This document shows, piece by piece, positions 1-8,200 of a DNA stretch of 28,237 nt. Source of the stretch: a virus; the IMG/VR virus record IMGVR_UViG_3300042197_000182, positions 1 through 28,237 of that record; one strand, written 5' to 3'. A program made the position numbers and the translations under genes. Within the stretch, counting starts at the first letter, position 1. Each line of letters opens with the position of its first letter. Under the pieces are notes generated by a model. The model made no database searches, was not told where the DNA came from, and was given only the letters and a program-made list of their open reading frames with translations.

Positions 1-1
1 G

Positions 2-334
2 GGAGCCACCGGACCTGAGATTAATCCCGACACCATTTGGACGATTGAACAGTGTGAGGATGCGCTGGATCATCATGTGGAGTATTTTGTCCGAGGTCTG
101 GTAAAGCTTTCACCCAATATTCAAACCGCACTACCGCGACGCATTGCCGCCGTGACAAGCTGGGTCTACAATTGTGGCCTAGGAAACTACCGAGTTTCCA
201 CGTTCAAAAAACGTATTGACGCGGGGGACTGGGACGGTGCAGCAGACCAATGTATGCTGTGGAATAAAGCTGCCGGTCGAGTTCTTCCCGGTCTCACGCG
301 CCGCAGGGCGGCAGAAGCTGCATTGATGAGGTAA
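2..334 (+). CDS. Phage lysozyme (GH24 endolysin), C-terminal part, 5' end outside window
   Basis: The frame is open from the left edge of the window, so the start and the N-terminal catalytic Glu lie outside. The visible 110 residues match the second half of T4/lambdoid GH24 lysozymes: a WTIEQCEDAL segment typical of the family, then a helix containing SWVYNCGLGNYRVSTF, which corresponds to the usual (V/F)NxGxGxFxxSTLL block, and the C-terminal GLTRRRAAEAAL, equivalent to the family's GLxxRRxxExxL ending. The enzyme family hydrolyses peptidoglycan beta-1,4 bonds for host lysis. A GTG at 77 could be mistaken for a start, but homology continues upstream of it. The stop is 3 nt before the next gene, so it probably shares a transcript with the virion genes. 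No holin or spanin is visible in the window. Confidence 0.9.
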   Translation, partial: GATGPEINPDTIWTIEQCEDALDHHVEYFVRGLVKLSPNIQTALPRRIAAVTSWVYNCGLGNYRVSTFKKRIDAGDWDGAADQCMLWNKAAGRVLPGLTRRRAAEAALMR

Positions 335-337
335 GCC

Positions 338-2446
338 GTGCCACTCAAAAAGATCTTACTAAAACCCGGAGTTAATAAAGAAAACACCCGTTACACTAAC
401 GAGAACGGTTGGTATATCTCCGACAAGGTGCGGTTTCGTCAGGGCACACCTGAAAAGATTGGTGGTTGGCAGCGCATCTCAGTTAATTCGTTTTTAGGTG
501 TTTGCCGTAATCTTTGGAATTGGGTGACGCTGGGATTTGAAAACCTCATGGCGCTGGGTACTAACCTAAAGTTCTACGTTGAGCGTGGTGGGCAGTATAT
601 CGACATCACCCCCATAAGACAGCGCAACTACACAGCCTCATTAACAAACCCATTTACAACCAATACCACTGCCGGTACAGAAAATAAAGTCTCGGTTGCA
701 GATACCGCGCATGGTGCACAAGCTGGGGATTTAGTTTATTTCACAGGTGCAACGGCTGTTGGTGGGGTACCTGCGGATGAGTTAAATACTCGTCATGTCA
801 TCACGTCAATAACCGATGCAAATAACTACATCATCACGGTAACTACAAACGCAACATCAGTAGCCACAGGTGGCGGCACAGTAAACGCTGAGTATTACAT
901 CAACACTTATGCGCTAGGTACAGATCCATTTACAGCAAACGGCACAACGACCGTAACGGTCACAGCCAACTCACACGGTGCGCTCAATGGGGATTTTGTA
1001 ACTTTTAGCGGGGCTACAGGAACGTATGCCTCCATACTCAATGCTGAATTTCAAATCACCTATTTGACTTCTAATACCTTTTCTATCACAACGCCCTCTG
1101 TGCTTGCTGCCGGGACTTATGGTGGTTCGGCTGTCTTAGCGTCTTATCAAATTAATACTGGCCCTGTAATTCAAGGCCCACTTGTAGGTTGGGGTTCAGG
1201 TACTTGGGGTTCAGGTACTTGGGGGTTAAGTGCTACAAGCGAAGATGCACTGCGTATTTGGTCTTCTCAAAACTTTGGTGAAGATCTTGTGTTTGGCCCT
1301 CGTGGAGGCGGGCTGTATTACTGGGATGTGACTTCGGGGTTTTCAAGTCGGGGGGTAAATGTCGTCACTATGGTGGGTGCATCAGGAGTGCCGACTAAGC
1401 AAAATTATATTGTTGTATCTGATATTTATCGGTTCGTGTTGTGTTTTGGTACGAATGAATACTTATCGGGAACGCTTGATCCCATGCTTATTCGGTGGTC
1501 GGATCAGGAATCTGTGGTTGACTGGGTACCTTCGGCTACAAGTCAGGCGGGGTCTATACGCCTGTCAAACGGTTCTGAAATTGTTACTGCACTGCAAACA
1601 CGTCAGGAAATTGTCGTTTGGACAGATTCTGCGCTTTATTCTTTGCAGTATGTTGGACCACCTGATGTTTGGACTGCTCAGCTCCTTGGGGATAATATTT
1701 CAATTGTTGGGCAAAACGCTAGGGCTGTTGCCTCTGGGCGTGTGTACTGGATGGGTGTAGATAAGTTTTACGTTTACGACGGTCGAGTGCAGACGTTGCG
1801 TTGTGATCTTCGCAGGCATGTCTTTAGCAATATTAATCTTGCCCAAAACCAACAAGTTTTTGCAGGGACTAACGAAGGTTTTAATGAAATTTGGTGGTTT
1901 TATTGCTCCGCTGATTCAACAGTCGTTGACTCTTATGTGGTGTATAACTACTTAGAAGATGTTTGGTATTACGGCTCACTTGGGCGTACGGCTTGGATTG
2001 ATTCGGGGTTGCGGGACTATCCACAAGCAGCGACTTACAGCTACAATTTAGTCAGTCACGAATTAGGAGTTGACGACGGTACGACAGGTACATTGGAGCC
2101 AATTGCTGCTTATATTGAGTCTGCCGAATTTGATATTGAAGATGGGCAGAATTTTGGGTTTGTATGGCGCATGTTGCCTGATGTGACTTTTCAAGGTTCT
2201 AGTGCGGCTTCCCCCCAGCTTACGATGACGCTTTACGGTATGAATGGTTCGGGGTCTGGATTTAATCAGACCGCAAGTAAAGGTGTTACACGCACATCAA
2301 CCGCAGTAATTGAACAGTTTACAAACATCATATACACCCGCATACGTGGTCGCCAAATGATTATGAAAGCTCAGTCTGATGGGTTGGGGGTAACGTGGCA
2401 GCTTGGCGCACCACGAATTGACGTTAATATTGATGGGCAGCGATGA
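338..2446 (+). CDS. Large phage structural protein, probable beta-propeller head-tail (P22 gp10-like) protein with inserted FCCH-like repeats
   Basis: A 702-residue protein with a GTG start supported by GAGGT five bases upstream. The N-terminus (PGVNKENTRYTNENGWY, then DKVRFRQGTPEKIGGW) is a signature I recognise from podophage structural proteins related to P22-type DNA-stabilisation or tail-hub proteins. The body is rich in Trp, Tyr and Gly and predicted all-beta. Residues about 105-270 hold two related segments of the form TVTAxxHGAxxGDxVxFxGA followed by LNxxFQIT, resembling the E1_FCCH-like modules seen in other phage tail proteins. In the virion such proteins seal the portal after packaging and join head to tail. 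The exact role (stopper, hub or adaptor) is inferred. It overlaps the next gene by ATGA. Confidence 0.6.
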   Translation: MPLKKILLKPGVNKENTRYTNENGWYISDKVRFRQGTPEKIGGWQRISVNSFLGVCRNLWNWVTLGFENLMALGTNLKFYVERGGQYIDITPIRQRNYTASLTNPFTTNTTAGTENKVSVADTAHGAQAGDLVYFTGATAVGGVPADELNTRHVITSITDANNYIITVTTNATSVATGGGTVNAEYYINTYALGTDPFTANGTTTVTVTANSHGALNGDFVTFSGATGTYASILNAEFQITYLTSNTFSITTPSVLAAGTYGGSAVLASYQINTGPVIQGPLVGWGSGTWGSGTWGLSATSEDALRIWSSQNFGEDLVFGPRGGGLYYWDVTSGFSSRGVNVVTMVGASGVPTKQNYIVVSDIYRFVLCFGTNEYLSGTLDPMLIRWSDQESVVDWVPSATSQAGSIRLSNGSEIVTALQTRQEIVVWTDSALYSLQYVGPPDVWTAQLLGDNISIVGQNARAVASGRVYWMGVDKFYVYDGRVQTLRCDLRRHVFSNINLAQNQQVFAGTNEGFNEIWWFYCSADSTVVDSYVVYNYLEDVWYYGSLGRTAWIDSGLRDYPQAATYSYNLVSHELGVDDGTTGTLEPIAAYIESAEFDIEDGQNFGFVWRMLPDVTFQGSSAASPQLTMTLYGMNGSGSGFNQTASKGVTRTSTAVIEQFTNIIYTRIRGRQMIMKAQSDGLGVTWQLGAPRIDVNIDGQR

Positions 2447-3087
2447 CTTTCCTCAGACAACCTGCGGTTCCAAACTTACCCCTTGCACCGGGGCAGTATC
2501 AGTCTGGCTATCAGGAACAGTTTAATAATGTCTTGCGCTTATACTTTAACCAGCTTAATAAAAATTTACTTTCGCTTTTTGGGCCTAACGGAGGGCAATA
2601 CGTTGATTGCCCTAACGGGCTTTTCTTTAATACAGCCGACCTGACTTTTGCAGCAACTAACACAGCATATCCTATCGTCTTTAGTAACACCTACCTTAAT
2701 AACGCTGTGCAACTTAGGTCAGGAAGTACGTCTGAGCTTGAAGTGACAATTCCTGGGGTGTATAACTTTCAGTATTCAGGGCAGGTTAAGACAACAAGTG
2801 CGGCGGATAAAAACCTGTATCTCTGGATTGCCCGAAACGGAACGGATATAGGCTACTCAACTCATGCTTGGACATTTCACGACAACGACCACTATGCTGA
2901 AATCAGTTGGAACTTTAATATTGATCTTGATGCCGGGGAATACATTGAGCTTCAAATTGCCGCTGATAGTACAGCTATTCGTTTAGACGCCGAAGCAGCT
3001 ACGTCTCCGCATCCGGGTATACCATCGAGCGTTTTAGCGGTAAACTTCATAGCACCGTTGCCTGATCCCCGCCCAACACCTCCTTGA
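2443..3087 (+). CDS. C1q/TNF-like jelly-roll phage virion protein
   Basis: A 214-residue protein starting in an ATGA overlap with the preceding gene, which suggests translational coupling. Residues 1-45 form an N-terminal segment (PGQYQSGYQEQFNNVLRLYF) that looks like a virion-docking helix. Residues about 55-205 read as a compact beta-sandwich with the C1q/BclA-like pattern: YPIVFSNTYLNNAV, VTIPGVYNFQYSGQV, a LYLWIARNG strand, WNFNIDLDAGEYIELQI, and a Pro-rich tail. Such jelly-roll domains occur in phage decoration, appendage and receptor-binding proteins and are often trimeric. The position next to the head-tail protein suggests a small appendage or tail component. No enzyme motif is visible. 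The fold assignment rests on strand pattern and family resemblance only. Confidence 0.55.
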   Translation: MTFLRQPAVPNLPLAPGQYQSGYQEQFNNVLRLYFNQLNKNLLSLFGPNGGQYVDCPNGLFFNTADLTFAATNTAYPIVFSNTYLNNAVQLRSGSTSELEVTIPGVYNFQYSGQVKTTSAADKNLYLWIARNGTDIGYSTHAWTFHDNDHYAEISWNFNIDLDAGEYIELQIAADSTAIRLDAEAATSPHPGIPSSVLAVNFIAPLPDPRPTPP

Positions 3088-3089
3088 TC

Positions 3090-4259
3090 ATGAGCACATC
3101 CGCTAAAACCCTGACTCCTGAGCAGATTGCTGCCTTGCAAAAAGCGCAAGGTATTGCACAGCAACAGGCGTTAGATAAATATTTGTCAGAGCGAGTAACG
3201 CAGTATGGTGCAACACCCAAAGGTGCCAAGTCTGACACAGGCTGGACTGCGGGGGAGGCGCTGGCTAATCCGTTTGCGGGGTTAAAAGATTTTGGTAAGA
3301 AAAACGTCGATATTTACGGCACAGATGAACTAATAGGTAACGTAGTAGGGCAGGAAGAAAGAGCAAAAACCGCTAGCGATCTGATGCGGGAGAAGTTTGG
3401 TGAGCAGTTAGGGCATAAGTCCACGTTTACCAAAGCGTATAAGAAAGATGAAAAAGGTAATCCTGTTGAAGTAGAGCTAGATTCCCTTACGCCAGAAGAA
3501 CTTAACTCTGGCAATGTTGTGCTGTTCATGGGTGGTAAGACAGGCGGTGAAAGCCGCGAGCGCATGGCGCAAGCCTACATACCCAAAGGCGATAAACTAA
3601 TCCCAATAGGTGACCCAAAGTATTACAAAGGCGAGCACCCGGATGCTAAGAATGTAGCTACAGCGTTAAAAGTTGGGTCTTTGCTTGCTATACCTTTTGG
3701 TGGTGTTAGTGGGCTGCTTAGCGGGGTTACTGGGACTGCTGGTGCAGCAGGTGCAGCAGGTGCTGCGCTTGGCGAGCTTGGGATTAATACAGCAGGTAGC
3801 GGTCTTGCAGGTACGTTAGCCAGTGCGGGGCTCCCATCTTTTGCGGCTGACGCTGGAGCTAAAGCTTTAGTATCTGGGGTTCTTAGTGGTGGGCTTGGGA
3901 AATTATCCGGGCAACCATTTTCCACAGGGTTTAAAACCGGCGCTACATCTTCGTTAGCTTCCGATGTGATAGGTGCGGGGGTTAACAAAGTTGCTCCTGA
4001 TATGTTTAAGGGGCTTGGTTCTTTAGGGGTACCCGCTAAGTCCATAGCTACATCGGCTTTAACATCAGGGGTGTTAGGCCGACCTTTTGATCTTGGGCAA
4101 GCAGCCAAAGGTGCTGCAATTAATTATGGGTTAAACCAAGCAATTAGCGCGGGTGGGAAAGAGTTAGGCATTGATCCTAAACAGCAAGCTGCTCTGATGA
4201 AGTTTTACAATTTTGCTGCCCCGCTAATTGCAGCGCGGCGTAAGTCGGGAGGACCATGA
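3090..4259 (+). CDS. Gly/Ala-rich hydrophobic virion protein, candidate ejection (internal virion) protein
   Basis: A 389-residue protein from the ATG at 3090; a TTG at 3084 that overlaps the previous stop is an alternative. No Shine-Dalgarno sequence is seen, so translation is probably coupled to the upstream gene. The N-terminal 170 residues are charged and soluble-looking (TLTPEQIAALQKAQ, then KKDEKGNPVEVELDSL). Residues about 190-340 are dominated by Gly, Ala, Ser and Leu with weakly hydrophobic helices, a composition typical of podophage internal or ejection proteins that enter the envelope at infection. The C-terminus is basic (AARRKSGGP). No enzyme motif is recognised. It sits directly before three other proteins of this kind, which supports a shared role in the virion. 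The function is inferred from composition and context. Confidence 0.55.
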   Translation: MSTSAKTLTPEQIAALQKAQGIAQQQALDKYLSERVTQYGATPKGAKSDTGWTAGEALANPFAGLKDFGKKNVDIYGTDELIGNVVGQEERAKTASDLMREKFGEQLGHKSTFTKAYKKDEKGNPVEVELDSLTPEELNSGNVVLFMGGKTGGESRERMAQAYIPKGDKLIPIGDPKYYKGEHPDAKNVATALKVGSLLAIPFGGVSGLLSGVTGTAGAAGAAGAALGELGINTAGSGLAGTLASAGLPSFAADAGAKALVSGVLSGGLGKLSGQPFSTGFKTGATSSLASDVIGAGVNKVAPDMFKGLGSLGVPAKSIATSALTSGVLGRPFDLGQAAKGAAINYGLNQAISAGGKELGIDPKQQAALMKFYNFAAPLIAARRKSGGP

Positions 4260-5203
4260 TGGCTAGCGATTATGATGAATTGTTTAGTGGTGGAGATAAT
4301 GTTGATCTTGCTGGGGGGTTAGATTTTCCTCCGGCGGTCGACTTAAGTAATATCGATTTAAATTTATTGGACGCCAATTCTCCCGTTGGTTCTGGGCTAT
4401 TTGATGCTGCTGGAAATATTAACTTAGAAAACATTGGTGCGTTAACTACAGACCCAGAACTTTTTCAGGCGTTTCAGGCCGCGTTTCCAGAAGATGCTGT
4501 ACTGCTTAAAGACCTAATGGGTGGGGATTATGGGTTTGCGCCTGTTGGCGCAGATAACCCTCCAACTACAGGTGTAGAAGGTGCCGGGTTTCCCGGCGAA
4601 GGTATTAAATCTGGCGTAAAACAGTGGGACGATGCTGCTACAAAAGCAGGGGTGGAACTTACAGATACATCAGGCACAAAAAGTCTAATAGATAAAGTAA
4701 AAGGTGGCATTAAAGATTTAACTGGGCTTGATGCAGGTGACGCAGCTAAATACGCTGCTTTGCTTGCTGCTGCGAAATTGGCTTACGAAGATGCTCAAAA
4801 AGCTAGAGAAGAAGCGCGGGGATGGTCTGCTCCGGGGGGGTATTCCAAGAAAACAGTTACAGGTGCAGGTGGCGTTACTGGGTTTAAGAAAGCTGCGATG
4901 GGAGGTGGAATTGGGTCATTGGAAATGGCGAGGGGAGGACGTGCACTACCACCACGATACCTCAACGGACACTCAGACGGCATGGAAGACAAAGTCCCAG
5001 CGCATATTGACGGTAAAAGACCTGCTGCACTTTCTGATGGCGAGTTTGTTATTCCTGCTGATGTTGTTAGTCATCTTGGGAATGGGAATTCTAACGCAGG
5101 TGCGAAACGCCTTTACAAAATGATGGATCGTATTCGTGCTGCACGAACAGGTAACCCTAAACAGGGTAAGCAAATTAACCCTGACAAATTTATGCCGAGG
5201 TAA
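4259..5203 (+). CDS. Virion-associated protein with conserved phage C-terminal SDGEFVIPADVVSHLG domain
   Basis: About 314 residues. Two consecutive ATGs occur at 4256 and 4259; GGAGGA at 4248-4253 is better spaced for 4259. The N-terminal 100 residues are acidic (DYDELFSGGDNVDLAGG and several Asp-Leu stretches). A predicted helix at about 160-185 is Ala/Lys/Glu-rich. The C-terminal 100 residues carry a motif I recognise from many podophage virion proteins: a Gly-rich MGGGIGSLEMARGG, then PPRYLNGHSDGMEDKVPAHI, LSDGEFVIPADVVSHLGNGN and KRLYKMMDRIRAARTG. The function of that module is unknown to me. The Gly-rich element recurs in the next two virion proteins. No catalytic motif is seen. A role as a virion or ejection component is inferred from the operon. 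Confidence 0.6.
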   Translation: MASDYDELFSGGDNVDLAGGLDFPPAVDLSNIDLNLLDANSPVGSGLFDAAGNINLENIGALTTDPELFQAFQAAFPEDAVLLKDLMGGDYGFAPVGADNPPTTGVEGAGFPGEGIKSGVKQWDDAATKAGVELTDTSGTKSLIDKVKGGIKDLTGLDAGDAAKYAALLAAAKLAYEDAQKAREEARGWSAPGGYSKKTVTGAGGVTGFKKAAMGGGIGSLEMARGGRALPPRYLNGHSDGMEDKVPAHIDGKRPAALSDGEFVIPADVVSHLGNGNSNAGAKRLYKMMDRIRAARTGNPKQGKQINPDKFMPR

Positions 5204-5205
5204 TC

Positions 5206-8200
5206 ATGGCACTTACTCTCCCTTCAGGCTGGGCAAACTACAAACCTAATCAAAAAATTGAGTGGTTTAATGCTAATGGTGTTACTCCTGATGATTTAGC
5301 AAGTATTGGGGTTACCGCTGATGAAATTGATTGGATGTTGGCTAATGGGTTAAAAGATAACCCCAGCGCAGAAATTGAAAACAAAGTTAGCGCAAGTACC
5401 GCCCAAGATCTCAAAGCACAGGCTGATCAATCATATGCTACCCGTATTGAAGATTTAACCGAAGATTTAGGTGTGCCTAAATTTGTTGTTGCTAATTATG
5501 TTAATCAAGGGCTTGCCAATCAAGAGATAGTTTCTGAAATTGCAAAAAACCAACCCACTAGTGCCGTAGCTCAGATTGCCCAAATAGCTAACAACCCCAA
5601 CGCCACAGTGCAACAAAAAGCTGAGCTATATAACGATCTACAAGAACTTTTTCCAACTCAATCAAACGATTATATTGACAATTTAATTAATACTGTTGCA
5701 GGGGAACAAAAAGCAGAACATCTTAAATATCTTGCAGCAGCTTCGGATGTACAAGATGTGACATCAGGCACTGTGCAAGATAAAGCAAGGATGTATAATA
5801 GTTTGCTTAATCAGGGTTTTGACGCAACTACTGCTGCACAAATTATTAAAGATGCTACAGGACAAGCTCCAACTGCTAAGGATATGGGGTATTTAACCGA
5901 TGCAGCTAAAGTTCAAAACCTAGCAACGTCTACTGATGCCAATGCTAAAGCTGATTTTTATAACGAGTTACTAAAGCGTTACGATCCTACGGCAATTGGG
6001 AATTTGTTTACTGATGCGTTGGGTAAACAACAGTCAGCTTCTGATATGAAGTATTTAATGGAGTTGGCGCAACAACGACAAACCGCAGCTACAACTGCAC
6101 AAACTGAACTAGAAAAACAAAAAGCTGCTGATAAAGCGGCTGCTGAACGACAACAAACAGCTATAAAACAAGCAGAGGGATACCAAGGCACTTTAGAAGG
6201 TGGCGCTGGGGTTGATTTTAAAGGTTCGTCGGGGCTAAGAGAGTTTTATGGCCCATACGTTACGGATTACTTATCGCGTATGTCTGGGCTTTTAGCACGA
6301 CGTGATATAGATCCAATAACAAAGCAACCTGCATTTACAGGCCCGCAGTTTGGTGGTACGGGCGTGGGTGGATACGGCACTGAATCAGCGCAAACATTAA
6401 AAGATCTTCAGACCCAACGTGAAAATATGATGGGTATGGGTACAGGGATTAACGCAACACCTGCTTATCAGCCTTATAAATATTCTTTTGCACCTACTAA
6501 AAAAGCAGCTAGCGGTGGCATTATGTCGTTGATTGAGGGGTATGCTGACGGTGGTATGGCAGGGGGGCAGACTGTGCTTTCTACGTTTACTAAGCCAACA
6601 GGTACGTATCAACAATCAACTTACAACCCCACACAAACTGCTGGATATGTTGCGCCGGGGACGTATCAGCCTGGAACTATTAGTAATACGTTTGATGCTA
6701 CTACGGCTGGTGCATACAAAGGCCCGCAAGTTGGCGAAGAAATAACTAGTACGTTTGCACCTACAGGTTTATATACCGCTGGAACTATTGGTAACAAATT
6801 TGATGCTACTACGGCTGGTGCATACAAAGGCCCGCAAGTTGGCAAAGAAATAACTAGTACGTTTGCACCTACAGGTTTATATACCGCTGGAACTATTGGT
6901 AACAAATTTGATGCTACTACGGCTGGTGCATACAAAGGCCCGAAAGTTGGCGAAGAAATAACTAGTACGTTTGCACCTACAGGTTTATATACCCCTGGAA
7001 CTATTGGTAGCGAGTTTGATGCTACTAAGGCTGGTGCATACACAGCCCCAACTGGTAAAGGAATAACTAGTACGTTTGCTACACCTACAGGTTTATATAC
7101 CCCTGGAACTATTGGTAGCGAATTTGATGCTACTAAGGCTGGTATGTACACAGCCCCAATTGGTAAAGATACAATTACGTCAACTTATACTGACCCCGCT
7201 AATTTATATAAAGCAGGAAATATAGGATCTACCTATGATCCTAATACAGGTTTATATAGCGGTCCCGGTACTGGTATAACTACAGAAACATTTAATACAG
7301 CAGCTTTACAGCGATTAATGTCGCCTTATATGTCGGGCGTTGTTGATCCTCAAGTAAGAGAAGCTCGTAGGCAGGCTGAAATAACTCGACAAGCCCAAGC
7401 AGCAAGGATGGCTAAAGCTGGATCGTTTGGAGGGTCACGTCAGGCTATTTCAGAAGCTGAGCTTAATCGCAACCTTGCTACGCAGCTTGAGGATATTTAT
7501 GGTAAAGGGCAGCAAGGTGCTTTTGACGCCGCGCTTCGTGCGTTTGAAGCCGAGCAAGGAAGAAAGTTGCAAGCAGCAACCGCTACTGAAACTGCTCGTC
7601 AGGAAGCAGGTAGACAAGCACTAACCGGAGAAGAAGCGGAAACTCGCTTTGGATTACAAGCAGCAACTGCTCAAGAAGCTGCTAAACAAGCAGCAGGTCA
7701 ACAAGCACTTACGGCTGCTACTACTGGGGCTGAACTTTCACAACGAGGTCAGATTGCTCAAGAGGCTGCTAAACAAGCAGCAGGGCAACAAGCTTTATCT
7801 GCTGCACAAACGGCGGGCCAATTAGGATTACAAGCAGCAACTGCTCAAGAAGCTGCTAAACAAGCAGCAGGCCAGCAGGCACTAAGTGCTGCACAAACAG
7901 CAGGCCAATTAGGATTACAGGCAGCAACTGCTCAAGAGGCTGCTAAACAAGCAGCAGGGCAACAAGCTTTATCTGCTGCTACTACTGGGGCCGAACTTTC
8001 ACAAAGAGGCCAGATTGCTCAAGAGGCTGCTCGACAAGCAGCAGGCCAGCAGGCACTAAGTGCCGCACAAACAGAAGGTCAGTTGGGATTACAAGCAGCA
8101 ACTGCTCAAGAAGCCGCACGTCAAGCTGCGGGGCAACAAGCACTTACGGCTGCTACTACTGGGGCCGAACTTTCACAAAGAGGCCAGATTGCTCAAGAGG

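Noticed and set aside
1359-1760. 133-codon plus-strand ORF in another frame of the structural gene
   Set aside because: Overlaps fully with the 702-residue gene, and its Leu/Cys-rich composition is typical of a shadow frame.
3076-3086. cacctcctt resembling the 16S rRNA 3' end (anti-Shine-Dalgarno)
   Set aside because: It is in the sense strand of coding sequence, where it cannot pair with 16S rRNA; treated as chance.
6666-7151. 161-codon minus-strand ORF with internal repeats
   Set aside because: It is the antisense of the 36-residue repeats of the S74 protein; the repeat pattern alone keeps the frame open, and there is no ribosome-binding site or family resemblance.
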